A stretch of DNA of 44,480 nucleotides from Sphingopyxis granuli NBRC 100800 (lineage in GTDB: Bacteria; Pseudomonadota; Alphaproteobacteria; Sphingomonadales; Sphingomonadaceae), in assembly GCF_001591045.1 (NCBI RefSeq), contig NZ_BCUA01000028.1:1-44480 (forward strand), written 5' to 3'. Under the pieces are notes generated by a model that searched no databases, was not told the DNA's origin, and was given only the letters and a program-made list of their open reading frames with translations. Shown piece by piece: positions 1 to 8,669 of the stretch. The translations under genes were made by a program, and so were the position numbers. Position 1 is the stretch's first letter, and each line of letters begins with the position of its first letter.

Positions 1-349
1 AAAAATCGGTTCTCATTTCCAAATCCTCCTGATTGAAGCAATTCGGGCATGAGATGCGCCGGGACTCAGAGCCGGCGCTCTCTATGTCCTGAGGACACGG
101 AAAATCCCGCGTCCGGGGAAAAGTTAGGAAAGCCGTTTTACCGTTTCAAGAGTGTGGGCGCCGCTCGGAATGTCGGCGATGGGTCGCGGCAGCAAGCGAA
201 GTTTCCGCATCCCGGGGGGCTGCCGGGAGGCGGGAAACGGTATCCAGTCTGCCCCTTGGTGCAGCTTGGCGGCGAAGGGCAAGTCGAAGACATGCGATCG
301 ACGCCGCGCGGCATGGTTGCCGCGAGGCATCCTGACCGCGGAGATTGCA
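1..349. other. Upstream region of hemH, no gene recognised
   Basis: I see no convincing gene here. The open frames lack recognisable protein sequence and overlap one another. The only visible structure is an imperfect GC-rich hairpin at about 201-238, with GTTTCC and CCCGG on the left arm answered by CCGGG and GGAAAC on the right. It could be part of a hemH leader or chance structure. I looked for conserved riboswitch boxes and found none. Confidence 0.4.
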
Positions 350-1408
350 ATGACTGTCGAAGGGCCTCTGGCAACGCCTGAAATCGGGAACTGTTACGGA
401 GAGGCGGAGCTCGCCCGTCTTCCGGCGGCGCACCCCGCCGTGACGGCCGACCGGATCGGCGTGCTGCTCGTCAATCTTGGCACGCCCGACGCGCCGACGA
501 GCCGCGCGGTACGGCGCTATCTCGCGGAATTTCTCTCCGACCGGCGCGTGGTCGAACTGCCCTCGCTGATCTGGCAGCCGATCCTGCGCGGGGTCGTTCT
601 TGCGGTTCGGCCGCGAAAGTCCGCCAAGGCCTATCGCGAAATCTGGACATCGGAGGGCTCGCCGCTCGCGGCGATCACCCGCCGCCAGGCAAAAGCGCTC
701 CAGGCATCGCTTGGAGGTGATGCGGTGGTTGCGCATGCGATGCGCTATGGCAGCAGCCCGATCGCGGACGGCATCGACGCGCTTCTTGCGGCAGGATGTC
801 GCCGAATTCTCGTCGCGCCTTTATACCCGCAATATTGCGCCGCGACGACCGCGAGCGTGAGCGATGCGGTCCAGGCGCATATGGCGCGCCTGCGCTGGCA
901 GCCGGCGCTGCGCATCCTTCCACCCTATCATGATGACGATCGCCATCTCGAGGCGCTGGCGTCGTCGCTCGGACGTGCGATCGGTGGCCTCGACTTCGTG
1001 CCCGACACGATCGTTGCAAGCTTCCACGGCATGCCCGAGCGCACCTTGCATCTCGGCGATCCCTATCATTGCATGTGCCTCAAGACCGCGCGCCGGTTGG
1101 GCGAGGTTCTGGGGAAGACTGTCGTGCCGAGCTTTCAGTCGCGCTTCGGCAAGGCCAAATGGCTGACACCGGCAACCGACATGATGCTCGAGGCGCTCGG
1201 CCGCGAAGGCCGGTCGGTGGCTGTGATCGCGCCGGGGTTCGCCGCCGATTGCCTCGAGACCCTTGAGGAAATCGCTATCCGCGGCCGCGAGCAGTTCCTT
1301 GCCGCCGGCGGCCGCCACTTCGCTTATATACCCTGTCTCAACGACAGCGATGTCGGGATGGACATGCTCACCGCCCTGGTCAGGAGCGATCTTTCGGGCT
1401 GGCTTTGA
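350..1408 (+). CDS. hemH: Ferrochelatase
   Basis: This enzyme inserts Fe2+ into protoporphyrin IX, the last step of protoheme synthesis. The 352-residue product has the family's N-terminal GVLLVNLGTPDAP stretch (about 37-49), the catalytic-histidine motif SFHGMPER (His226) and the conserved acidic region CLETLEE (Glu303), all in family order. Cysteines at 163, 241, 243, 301 and 329 could include ligands of the [2Fe-2S] cluster that some alphaproteobacterial ferrochelatases carry, but I cannot assign them. The ATG at 350 is chosen because GGAG lies at 340-343 and homology begins soon after; an in-frame extension to 152 has no homology. The gene converges on a fasciclin gene. Its place beside photolyase and carotenoid genes suggests a link to light or oxidative stress, which is inference. 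Confidence 0.95.
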   Translation: MTVEGPLATPEIGNCYGEAELARLPAAHPAVTADRIGVLLVNLGTPDAPTSRAVRRYLAEFLSDRRVVELPSLIWQPILRGVVLAVRPRKSAKAYREIWTSEGSPLAAITRRQAKALQASLGGDAVVAHAMRYGSSPIADGIDALLAAGCRRILVAPLYPQYCAATTASVSDAVQAHMARLRWQPALRILPPYHDDDRHLEALASSLGRAIGGLDFVPDTIVASFHGMPERTLHLGDPYHCMCLKTARRLGEVLGKTVVPSFQSRFGKAKWLTPATDMMLEALGREGRSVAVIAPGFAADCLETLEEIAIRGREQFLAAGGRHFAYIPCLNDSDVGMDMLTALVRSDLSGWL

Positions 1409-1423
1409 GGGCTTTCGATAAGC

Positions 1424-1459
1424 GGGGCCGCGCTGCGCCAACAGACGTCGCGCGGCCCC
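1424..1459. terminator. Hairpin between convergent hemH and fasciclin genes
   Basis: A perfect 10-bp inverted repeat, GGGGCCGCGC (1424-1433) with GCGCGGCCCC (1450-1459), sits between two convergent stop codons. There is no clear T-tract on either side, so it may be a weak bidirectional terminator or simply an end-protecting hairpin. Confidence 0.5.
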
Positions 1460-1468
1460 GGTGATGTA

Positions 1469-2023
1469 TCAGGCGGGAAGCAGCACGCCGTCGATGACGT
1501 GGATCACGCCGTTCGACTGGAGAACGTCGGCGGGGCCAATCTTCGCCGTGCCGCCCTTGGCGTCGTTCACATACCAGCTGCCATCCTTCTCCCAGACGGC
1601 GAGCTTGGCGCCCTGCACCGTCGTGAGCACCGCCTTGCCGCCATTGGCCTTGGCCTGCGCCGCAATATCGGTCGCGGTCAGGCGGCCCGGCACGACATGG
1701 TAGGTCAATATGCCCGTCAGCATCGCCTTGTTCTCGGGCTTGAGCAGCGTATCGACTGTGCCGGCGGGAAGCTTGGCGAAGGCGGCGTTGGTCGGTGCAA
1801 AGACCGTGAACGGGCCGGCGCCCGAGAGCGTCTCGGCGAGGCCGGCGGCCTTGACCGCCGCGACCAGTGTCGTGTGATCTTTGGAATTGGCGGCATTTTC
1901 GACGATGGTCTTGGTCTCATACATCGCGGCGCCGCCGACCATCGGGTTCTTGGCGGCCGCGATGCCGCCGGCAAGCGCGAGCGCTGCTGTAGCAAGCGAA
2001 AGCGAGATACGGGAAATAGCCAT
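1469..2023 (-). CDS. Secreted fasciclin (FAS1) domain protein
   Basis: This 184-residue protein has a Sec signal peptide (about residues 1-24, ending in an AAA-type site) followed by a single FAS1 domain. The two conserved FAS1 blocks are visible: FTVFAPTNAAFAKLP (H1) and LTYHVVPGRL (the YH motif), with the closing NGVIHVIDGVLLP. FAS1 proteins act in the periplasm or on the cell surface in adhesion or small-ligand binding, and in many alphaproteobacteria they sit near photolyase and stress genes. It is transcribed away from the NTF2-like gene, with a 218-bp divergent gap that includes a GC hairpin (2080-2099). Family assignment is firm; the ligand and role are unknown. Confidence 0.9.
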   Translation of the reverse strand: MAISRISLSLATAALALAGGIAAAKNPMVGGAAMYETKTIVENAANSKDHTTLVAAVKAAGLAETLSGAGPFTVFAPTNAAFAKLPAGTVDTLLKPENKAMLTGILTYHVVPGRLTATDIAAQAKANGGKAVLTTVQGAKLAVWEKDGSWYVNDAKGGTAKIGPADVLQSNGVIHVIDGVLLPA

Positions 2024-2241
2024 TGGTCATTCCTTTTCGAATGTTCGTCCCGGGGGGATAGGACAGGCGTGAATTTAGGCGCCCCGCCCTGCCGGGGCGA
2101 CCTGTCCTTTGGGGCGGGTTCTCCGGTCCGGCAGAGGCGGCCTTCGCCGCTAGCGATATCGGCAGTTTTCCTTCCGAACCGCTGGAGGCAAACCGGCGGC
2201 AGGCTGAACCATCGACGCAGCCGGGCGAGAAGGGGGCTTGC

Positions 2242-2664
2242 ATGCCATTCGAGGGATCGTTCGAAGACCGGCTGGCGCTACGCGACCTGCTCGACACCTA
2301 TGCCGACGCGGTCAACCGGGCAGACAGCGAAGCCTGGGCCGCGACCTGGGACGAAGGCAGCCTGTGGTCGCTTCCCGGTTTCGGGATTTTCGAGGGCAAG
2401 GCGACAATCGTCGACACCTGGCGCGCGGCGATGCGCGCCTTTCCCGACATCGTCTTTCGCGCTTGGCCGGGTTTGATCGAGGTCCGTGAAGAAAAGGCGG
2501 CCATGCGGTCCTACACCGAGGAAATCTTCCTGCGAGACGGCGCGCTTCACCGGACCCTCGGCATCTATGACGACGTCTGCCGCCGGGTCGATGGCAGGTG
2601 GCTGTTTGCAGAGCGGCGGTTCCGGCCGTTGCCGCAGCTTTCAAGAACCGAGGTGCAGGCATGA
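2242..2664 (+). CDS. NTF2-like (SnoaL-type) protein
   Basis: The 140-residue product has the cone-fold signature of SnoaL/NTF2-like proteins: an N-terminal helix pair containing DLLDTYADAVNRAD, a tryptophan-rich segment (AATWDEG...LW), then beta strands ending in DGRWLFAERRFRP. No catalytic dyad can be assigned safely. The ATG at 2242 is preceded by AGAAGGGGG. The gene's last four bases overlap the ATG of the broken ABM gene (ATGA at 2661-2664), so the two were probably co-translated. Members of this fold are isomerases, cyclases or binding proteins, so the specific activity cannot be told. Confidence 0.8.
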   Translation: MPFEGSFEDRLALRDLLDTYADAVNRADSEAWAATWDEGSLWSLPGFGIFEGKATIVDTWRAAMRAFPDIVFRAWPGLIEVREEKAAMRSYTEEIFLRDGALHRTLGIYDDVCRRVDGRWLFAERRFRPLPQLSRTEVQA

Positions 2665-2999
2665 AGATCCTGATCTAGGCGGTCATCGATATCGATCCCG
2701 AGGCGCGCGGAGAGGCGCTGGCCGGCGCACGCGGCTGGATCGAAGGCGCGCTCGTACAGCCAGGCTGTCTCGCTTACGACTGGACCGCCGATCCGCATGT
2801 GGCGACGCGCATCCACGTGTTCGAGGAATGGCACGGCGAAGCTGCGCTCGCCGCGCATCTGGCCGGGCCGCAGTACAGGGGAATGCTGGGGCATATCGGC
2901 GCATTTGGCGTGCGCGCGTCGTCGAGCCGCAAATTCGCGGTGTCGCGCGAAGGCCCGGTTTACAACAGCCAAGGCGTGGCAAGCGCCGGCTTCGACTAG
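2661..2999 (+). pseudogene. ABM-domain gene with in-frame TAG at codon 6
   Basis: The frame starts ATG at 2661 in a 4-base overlap with the NTF2-like gene, encodes MKILI, then meets TAG at 2676-2678. After that it reads on without interruption to 2999 as a recognisable antibiotic-biosynthesis-monooxygenase-like (ABM) protein: PGCLAYDWTADP, then RIHVFEEWHGEAALAAHLAG, then GMLGHIGAFGV. The rest of the frame is intact, so the stop looks recent: one base change from TTG (Leu) would make it. No credible start follows until a GTG at 2799, which would remove half the domain. Alternatives are a sequencing error or readthrough. Confidence 0.75.
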
Positions 3000-3017
3000 C
3001 CGCATGACCTTCCTTCG

Positions 3018-4391
3018 CTAGCCGCGCAGTGCTTCCCAGGCAGCCAGCGCCCGCGCCCGCGCCGCCTCGTGACCGACAAGCGGTGGCGGATACTTTGGTA
3101 CCCGCGCATCCTGACCATGGGCCGCGACGATCTCGGTGTCCGACAGATGCGCAAGTTCGGGAACATAAGCGCGGACATAGTCGCCCATCGCGAACCGTTC
3201 GCTCTGGAGTAGCGGCGACATGATGCGCGAGAAGACTGGCGCGTCGACGCCGGTGCCCGCGACATATTGCCAGTTCATCGCGTTCGAGGCGAGATCGGCG
3301 TCGAGCAGCGTATCCCAGAACCAGCGCTCTCCCCGGCGCCAGTCGATCAGCAGATGTTTGACGAGGAAGGAGGCGGTGACCATCCGGACCCGGTTGTGCA
3401 TCCATCCCATATTCCAGAGCTGACGCATACCCGCGTCGACGATTGGGTAGCCGGTCCGTCCCCGGGTCCAGGCGGTGAAGTCCCGGTCGGCTTCGGGGCC
3501 GCTCCGCCAGCCGAAATCATCGAAGGTGGGGCGCCCGTTCCGATCGCCATAATCGGGCATCTGGTCGACGAGATTGATGCCATGTTCGCGCCAGCCGAGC
3601 TCCGATCGAAAGGTCTCGGCGCCAGCATCGTCGCGCTCGCCGAGCGCATGCCAGATCGACCGGGGGCTGATTTCGCCGAAATGAAGATGCGGCGACAGCC
3701 GCGATGTCGCGGGGAGCGAGGGATAGTCGCGGCGGGCCTTATAGGCGCCGGCAAGCGGCAGCCAGTCGCGTAGCGCCCGCCAAGCACCTTTCTCGCCCGG
3801 GCGCCAGTCGCCAAATCCCGAGGCCCAGTCGGGGCTTATCGGGGTCAGGCCCCAATCGGCGAGATTGTCCGACGCCGGCCAGGCCCGAGGCGGCGGAATA
3901 TGGTCGGGCGCCGCATGGGGAAGGGCGGGCGGCATGCGCTCCAGCAGCGCGCGATACCATGGCGTGAAGACGCGGTAGCGCGCGCCTTGCGCATTGGTGA
4001 TGCTCTCGGGCGGCGCAAGATAATTGCCGTCGTGGAGTCGCAGTTCGAGCCTGGCGTCTATCGCTTCCTCGCAGTGCCGCCACCAGGGCTCGTAGCAGCG
4101 GGTCGCGTGCACCCTTGTGCTGCCGGCTTCTGCCGCGACGCTTTCGACTATTTCGGCGACAGCGCCGCGGCGCAGGACGAGGCGGCTGCCGCGTTTGCGA
4201 AGGCTCGCATCGAGTGCAGCGAGACTGTGATGCAGCCACCAGCGCTGCGCGCCCCCGATGGCGCGCGTTTCGGGGCTCTCGTCATCCAATATATAGAGCG
4301 GAATGACCGGGCCTTCGGCAATCGCTGCGAGGAGCGCCGGATGGTCGGTGGTGCGGAGGTCCTGGCGAAGCCACAAGATGGCGGGGGGCAT
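3018..4391 (-). CDS. phr: Deoxyribodipyrimidine photolyase (class I CPD type)
   Basis: This flavoprotein repairs cyclobutane pyrimidine dimers using blue light. The 457-residue protein has an N-terminal antenna-binding domain (starting with ILWLRQDLRTTDHPAL) and the C-terminal FAD domain with TGYPIVDAGMRQLWNMGWM, HNRVRMVTASFLVKHLLIDWR and the region DADLASNAMNWQ. The asparagine and tryptophans expected for flavin contact and electron transfer are present. The ATG at 4391 starts directly at the conserved antenna domain; an in-frame extension to 4511 has no homology. A strong hairpin (4538-4566) separates it from crtI upstream on the same strand, so it probably has its own promoter. The nearby LOV-HTH gene suggests light control. 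Confidence 0.93.
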   Translation of the reverse strand: MPPAILWLRQDLRTTDHPALLAAIAEGPVIPLYILDDESPETRAIGGAQRWWLHHSLAALDASLRKRGSRLVLRRGAVAEIVESVAAEAGSTRVHATRCYEPWWRHCEEAIDARLELRLHDGNYLAPPESITNAQGARYRVFTPWYRALLERMPPALPHAAPDHIPPPRAWPASDNLADWGLTPISPDWASGFGDWRPGEKGAWRALRDWLPLAGAYKARRDYPSLPATSRLSPHLHFGEISPRSIWHALGERDDAGAETFRSELGWREHGINLVDQMPDYGDRNGRPTFDDFGWRSGPEADRDFTAWTRGRTGYPIVDAGMRQLWNMGWMHNRVRMVTASFLVKHLLIDWRRGERWFWDTLLDADLASNAMNWQYVAGTGVDAPVFSRIMSPLLQSERFAMGDYVRAYVPELAHLSDTEIVAAHGQDARVPKYPPPLVGHEAARARALAAWEALRG

Positions 4392-4537
4392 GGCGGCGGT
4401 TTCCCTTTTTGGCGGGCCGTGGTGCGGGCAGTCGCTGGTTCTGCCATCGGGCACGCTCCCCCCTCCGCAAAAGATGACCTTTCGGGAAGCCCGGACGGTG
4501 CGCACTCGCATCGGCGGGGATGTCCATGCGGAGGATT

Positions 4538-4566
4538 GGGCGGTGCGACATGGTGTCGCACCGCCC
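4538..4566 (-). terminator. GC-rich hairpin after crtI
   Basis: A perfect 13-bp inverted repeat, GGGCGGTGCGACA (4538-4550) and TGTCGCACCGCCC (4554-4566), with a 3-base loop. It lies 86 bp past the crtI stop and upstream of phr. No T-tract follows on the minus strand, so termination would not be canonical; an operator in front of phr is the alternative. Confidence 0.5.
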
Positions 4567-4651
4567 GGCGATGAACAATCACCGCCCCCCGCCGCGGCCA
4601 GGCGTAGGTCGCAAGGCGCTGGCCGCCGGCAGAACCGGAATGTCGATCCGC

Positions 4652-6214
4652 TCAGCCTGACATGGCATCTTCCGTGGCGCCATCAAGCCCGGAAAATTTC
4701 GGGCGTCCCCCGCTCTCGTAGCGGCGGTCGTCCATCCTGACCCCGATGTCGCCGAGAATGAGGCGCGCCGTCGCCTTCGCGCTCGCGACGACACCCGGAA
4801 TGCCTGCGCCGGGATGGGTCCCCGCGCCCGTAAAATAGAGATTTTCGATGCGCGCGTCGCGGTTGTGTCCCCGAAAATAGGCGCTCTGCAGCAGAGTTGG
4901 CGTAAGGCTGAAGGCGCTCCCGAGATGCGCGGCGAGATCCTGTTCGAAGTCCGGCGGCGCATACTGGATTTGCGTGACGATCCGCGCGCCAAGGTCCGGG
5001 ATCAGGCGCCGCTCGATCTCGGCGATGATGCGCTTCGCGAGGTTGGGGCCTTCGACCTCCCAGTCGAGCGGCGCATGGCCGCGATGCGGAACCGGCGCAA
5101 GCGCATAGAAGCTGCTGTGGCCCGCCGGCGCAACGCCCGGATCGCTTGCGCTCGGATGATGAAGGTAGAGCGAAAAATCTTCGGCGAGCCCGCCATTCCG
5201 GTAGATATCGTCGAGAAGCCCGCGATAGCGCGGACCGAAGAGGATCATATGGTGGGGGATCTCGGGGAAGGTGCCGCGCACACCCAGATGGAGGACGAAG
5301 AGGCTCGGCGACCAGTTCTTGCGCGCGAGGCGTCCGGCCTCGCGCTTGCCTCGCGGATGCGCAAGCAGGTCGCGGTAGCTGTGCATGAGGTCGGCGTTCG
5401 AGGCGACGAGATCGGCGCGCGCTGTGAAGCCGCTCCGCGTCATGATGCCGGTTACCCGGTCCCCTTCGGTTTCGATGCGGGCAACGGGATCGCCGAGCCT
5501 CAGCGTGCCCCCGAGACGCTCGAACAGCGTGGCCATGCCGGCGACGAGCCGGTTGGTGCCGCCGCGCGCATACCAGACGCCGCCATCCTGCTCGAGCTTG
5601 TGGATGAGCGCATAGATGCTGCTCGTCGCCATCGGGTTTCCGCCGACGAGCAGGGTGTGAAAGGACAGCGCCTCGCGCAGCTTTTCGCTCCGCACATAGC
5701 CTGCGACGGTTTGATAGACCGAGCGCCAGGCCCGGTGCCGCACAAGCGCCGGCGCCGCCTTCAGCATCGAGCGGAAGTCGAGAAAGGGGACCGCGCCGAG
5801 CTTCACATAGCCTTCCTCGTAAACCGACGCGGAAAAGCCGAGAAACCGCTCATATCCCGCGACATCGGCGGGATAGAGCGCGGCGATCTGGCGGGCGAGC
5901 GCCTCCTTGTCATTGCCATAGTCGAAGATCGATCCGTCGGGCCAGCTCAGCCGGTAAAAGGGCGAGACCGGGACGAGGTCGACATCGCGCTCGAGCCGCT
6001 GACCGCTCAGCGCCCAGAGCTCGTCAAGACAGGCCGGGTCGGTGATGACCGTCGGCCCGGCGTCGAAGGTGAAACCATCCTTCTCGAAGACATAGGCACG
6101 GCCGCCCGGTCGGTCGCGCGCTTCGACGAGCAGCGTATCGAGGCCCGCCGACTGGAGGCGGATGGCGAGCGCAAGGCCGCCGATGCCCGCTCCGATCACG
6201 ATTGCGCGCGTCAT
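4652..6214 (-). CDS. crtI: Phytoene desaturase family carotenoid dehydrogenase
   Basis: CrtI-type FAD enzymes introduce double bonds into phytoene to give neurosporene, lycopene or related carotenoids. The 520-residue product starts with the dinucleotide-binding fold VIGAGIGGLALAIRL, then EARDRPGGRAYVFEKDGF, and ends with the diagnostic carotenoid-desaturase signature AGTHPGAGIPGVVASAKA. No crtB, crtY or crtE is present in the window, so this desaturase stands apart from a biosynthetic cluster. Its ATG overlaps the stop of the upstream FAD oxidoreductase (ATGA, 6211-6214), so the pair is translationally coupled. A tail of about 25 residues follows the signature. Carotenoids quench singlet oxygen, which fits the photolyase and LOV neighbours. 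Confidence 0.88.
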   Translation of the reverse strand: MTRAIVIGAGIGGLALAIRLQSAGLDTLLVEARDRPGGRAYVFEKDGFTFDAGPTVITDPACLDELWALSGQRLERDVDLVPVSPFYRLSWPDGSIFDYGNDKEALARQIAALYPADVAGYERFLGFSASVYEEGYVKLGAVPFLDFRSMLKAAPALVRHRAWRSVYQTVAGYVRSEKLREALSFHTLLVGGNPMATSSIYALIHKLEQDGGVWYARGGTNRLVAGMATLFERLGGTLRLGDPVARIETEGDRVTGIMTRSGFTARADLVASNADLMHSYRDLLAHPRGKREAGRLARKNWSPSLFVLHLGVRGTFPEIPHHMILFGPRYRGLLDDIYRNGGLAEDFSLYLHHPSASDPGVAPAGHSSFYALAPVPHRGHAPLDWEVEGPNLAKRIIAEIERRLIPDLGARIVTQIQYAPPDFEQDLAAHLGSAFSLTPTLLQSAYFRGHNRDARIENLYFTGAGTHPGAGIPGVVASAKATARLILGDIGVRMDDRRYESGGRPKFSGLDGATEDAMSG

Positions 6215-7155
6215 CGCGGCGCCTCCGCTGCGATCGCGGCGCCGAGAACATGGCCCGACAGCCAGGTATATTCGGCAAAGCCATGGTAGAGCCAGTCGCC
6301 GCAGGCGCCGAGGCCGATGGCAGGGTTCCACAGCAGCTTCGGATCCTGTCCCGATGGCTGAGAGAATAGCCAACGATGGGCCGCGATATGGCTTGGGGCG
6401 GGCAATTCGCGGCCGGCGACCTTTCCGAGTTCGGCAAGCAGCAGACGTGCGACGCTCGCGCTTTCGCTGGCCAGATGCGCTTCCGACCAGGTCCAGTCGG
6501 CTTGCACCACCCACCGTTCGCCCGGCGCGCGTCCGGGCTTGGCGCTGTCGCGTGCCGCGGTCACGAGTGAGCCCGCGCCGCGAAGGAAATCGGGGAGCTC
6601 CTCGATCCGTTCCTCGAAGGCGAACATCGCGGTCCAGCAAGGATTATAGCGCACCGCCATGGCCGCGCGCGCCATCTCGAAATCATGGAGCGACAGAAGC
6701 GGGGCGGCCTGCTCGGCCGGAATGGCGATCACCGCCGTATCGAATTTGCCGAGCCGCCTGGCTTCGCTGTGGAGCGTCCAGCCGGTGCGGGATCTGGTCA
6801 GGGCCGTGACCGGTCGTGACAGGCGGACATCGAGATCGTCCGCGAGGGTTTTGAGCGGCGCGGTCATGGTCGGCGTGCCGACCCAGCTGTCCGCGCCCGC
6901 GACTGGCCAGCGCGCCGCGAGACCCGCCTTCTCCCACGCGGCGACCAGCCTCGTAAAACCTTCGGAGCGCGCCGTGAAATGCGTTGCGCCATGATCGAAT
7001 GCGACCCCGGGATCGCCCGGCTCCGCGCGGCGGGTCGCGAGGCGGCCGCCGATGCCGCGGGATTTGTCGAAAAGCGTTGCCTCCAGCCCGGCATCGCGCA
7101 GCCGCCGCGCACAGGCGAGCCCGGCAATGCCGGCTCCAATGATCGCGACCCGCAT
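6211..7155 (-). CDS. FAD-dependent oxidoreductase (renalase/amine-oxidase-like)
   Basis: The 314-residue protein begins MRVAIIGAGIAGLACARRL, a Rossmann FAD motif, followed by FDKSRGIGGRLATRR, a sequence typical of the compact NAD/FAD oxidoreductases related to renalase (COG3380-like). A second block, HRWLFSQPSG...GACGDWL, is the C-terminal FAD-contact region. The substrate is unknown. Such genes recur in photolyase/SDR/LOV or LitR gene sets of alphaproteobacteria, so a part in photo-oxidative defence is plausible. The ATG at 7155 is chosen because the Rossmann motif begins immediately; the in-frame extension to 7467 would run antisense through the LOV-HTH promoter and start. It is coupled to crtI by ATGA. 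Confidence 0.83.
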   Translation of the reverse strand: MRVAIIGAGIAGLACARRLRDAGLEATLFDKSRGIGGRLATRRAEPGDPGVAFDHGATHFTARSEGFTRLVAAWEKAGLAARWPVAGADSWVGTPTMTAPLKTLADDLDVRLSRPVTALTRSRTGWTLHSEARRLGKFDTAVIAIPAEQAAPLLSLHDFEMARAAMAVRYNPCWTAMFAFEERIEELPDFLRGAGSLVTAARDSAKPGRAPGERWVVQADWTWSEAHLASESASVARLLLAELGKVAGRELPAPSHIAAHRWLFSQPSGQDPKLLWNPAIGLGACGDWLYHGFAEYTWLSGHVLGAAIAAEAPR

Positions 7156-7318
7156 CAGACCTTGGTCTCGCGGTCGCCGCGATGGCACGCACGATGGCCA
7201 GCCGCCGCCGGTGAGCCTGCCCGTGCCGTCGACATGCGGGGCGTCATGCGCAATTTTTTCCGGTTCGTCGCATTTGTCATCGGCGCAGGCTTGCATGAGC
7301 AAGGGGAAGTGTCGCAAC
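7156..7318. promoter_or_regulatory. Divergent promoter region of FAD oxidoreductase-crtI and LOV-HTH genes
   Basis: About 160 bp separates the start of the minus-strand oxidoreductase-crtI operon from the first plausible start of the plus-strand LOV-HTH gene. A regulator divergent from its presumed target is a common arrangement, so the sensor's operator is most likely here. I could not pick out a confident -35/-10 pair or a clean palindrome. Confidence 0.4.
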
Positions 7319-7357
7319 ATGTCCCTTGGGGCATCCAGGGGTGAGCGGGCGGATATT

Positions 7358-7945
7358 ATGTCATTGAAGACAATGATCGCGGCTAGCCCGATCGCCGCGG
7401 TGATCAGCGATCCGCGCCTCCCCGATAACCCGATCGTCGAGTGCAATGCGGCTTTTTCGGCGCTCACCGGCTATGGACCGGAGGAAATCGTCGGGCGCAA
7501 TTGCCGCTTCCTCGCCGGCCCCGCTACCGAAGCCGAACTGACCGAAACTTTAAGGATCGCCATCCGGGAGCAGAGGCCGGCTCTCGTGGAGATCCTCAAC
7601 TACCGGAAAGACGGAACGCCGTTTCGCAATGCCGTGCTGGTAGCGCCGATTTTCGGCCCCGACGGAACTCTTGAGTATTTTCTCGGCTCGCAAATCGAGA
7701 TCGACGAGGCGGGCGAGGCGGTGGGAGGACGGAGCGCGCGGGCGCGGGCGCAGATCGAGGCGCTCTCGCCGCGGCAGCGCGAGGTGCTGAAGCTGATGGC
7801 GAGCGGCCAGCTCAACAAGCAGATCGCGTTCACGCTGTCGCTGTCGGAGCGCACGATCAAGATGCACCGCGCTGCGCTGCTGCGCGCGCTCGGCGTCGAA
7901 ACGACGGCCGATGCGATCCGGCTCGCGGTCGAGGCCGGCTTCTAG
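7358..7945 (+). CDS. LOV-HTH blue-light transcription regulator (EL222-like)
   Basis: The 195-residue product combines a LOV/PAS domain (about 8-115) with a LuxR-type HTH (about 137-190). The LOV core has the canonical photoreactive motif GRNCRFLAG, with Cys49 as the residue that would form the flavin-cysteinyl adduct, then EILNYRKDGTPFRNAVLVAP and YFLGSQIEID. The HTH has LSPRQREVLKLMASGQLNKQIA and ERTIKMHRAAL. Order, size and sequence closely match EL222 of Erythrobacter litoralis, in which blue light releases the HTH to dimerise and bind DNA. An upstream in-frame ATG at 7319 has a better ribosome site (AAGGGGAAG near 7300) and would add 13 residues. It diverges from the oxidoreductase-crtI operon, its most obvious candidate target. 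Confidence 0.93.
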   Translation: MSLKTMIAASPIAAVISDPRLPDNPIVECNAAFSALTGYGPEEIVGRNCRFLAGPATEAELTETLRIAIREQRPALVEILNYRKDGTPFRNAVLVAPIFGPDGTLEYFLGSQIEIDEAGEAVGGRSARARAQIEALSPRQREVLKLMASGQLNKQIAFTLSLSERTIKMHRAALLRALGVETTADAIRLAVEAGF

Positions 7946-8044
7946 GCACCGATCTACCTTCCCTTTGAGGCATATGGGAGATCGCGCCGCCGCCGATTAA
8001 GCATCCGATAGCCGAAGCAATTTCATAGCCGGGAAGGGCAGCAT

Positions 8045-8222
8045 TTGAGCGGTAAGCGCGCATTGGTGATTGGAAGCGGTGGCGGCATCGGCGCCGCGCT
8101 TGTCGATCAACTTGTCGTATCGGGTCGATTTGACCGCGTCTATGCAGGAAGCAGGCGGCCCGAGGCGTCGAACGATCCCAGTGTGAAACGGCTGACGACG
8201 GATATACTGGATGACGACACGC
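8045..8222 (+). pseudogene. 5' fragment of a short-chain dehydrogenase (SDR)
   Basis: A TTG start at 8045 preceded by GGGAAGGGC begins an SDR Rossmann fold: RALVIGSGGGIGAALVDQL (glycine-rich NAD(P) loop) and VYAGSRR. After about 58 residues SDR-like sequence stops and the next frame becomes an IS21 IstB protein, so the catalytic SYK residues are lost. CsgA-like SDRs often accompany photolyase and stress genes, so this was probably the next member of the light cluster after the LOV-HTH gene, cut off by the mobile element. Confidence 0.75.
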
Positions 8223-8543
8223 TTGGTGACACGCCTCGAAGAGGAGACCCGGATCGGCAAAGGCGGGACCCTGGCGGCGCAGCTGTCGCGGCTCGACCTG
8301 CTCGTGCTCGACGAGCTCGGTTATCTGCCGTTCGCCCGCTCGGGAGGGCAGTTGCTGTTCCACCTCATCAGCAAGCTTTATGAGCGGACCAGCGTCATCA
8401 TCACCACGAACCTCGCCTTCGGCGAATGGCCGACCGTGTTCGGCGATCCCAAGATGACCACGGCGCTGCTCGACCGCGTCACCCACCACTGCGATATCGT
8501 CGAGACGGGCAACGACAGCTGGCGCTTCAAAAACCGCAGCTGA
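8211..8543 (+). pseudogene. istB: istB C-terminal fragment (IS21 transposition ATPase)
   Basis: The frame encodes about 110 residues of IstB, the AAA+ helper ATPase of IS21-family transposition. Visible are the Walker B segment [48 protein letters not shown] and the closing [16 protein letters not shown]. The Walker A region and N-terminal half are missing, so the product cannot work. The ATG at 8211 lies in former SDR sequence and is probably fortuitous; IstB similarity begins at about 8222. Confidence 0.85.
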
Positions 8544-8669
8544 CAGCCACCTTCGGCGCCTTCAAAAATCTATCTTGCGCTGCGCGCGCCTCCGGTCGGG
8601 CTACGCCCGCCCTCCGCCGCACGCAGCGCAAGGCCATCTTCAACAAACCAGCATCATATTATCCGAAAA

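Noticed and set aside
1..349. Possible riboswitch or small RNA upstream of hemH
   Set aside because: I looked for cobalamin-type conserved boxes and other known leaders and found only a generic hairpin.
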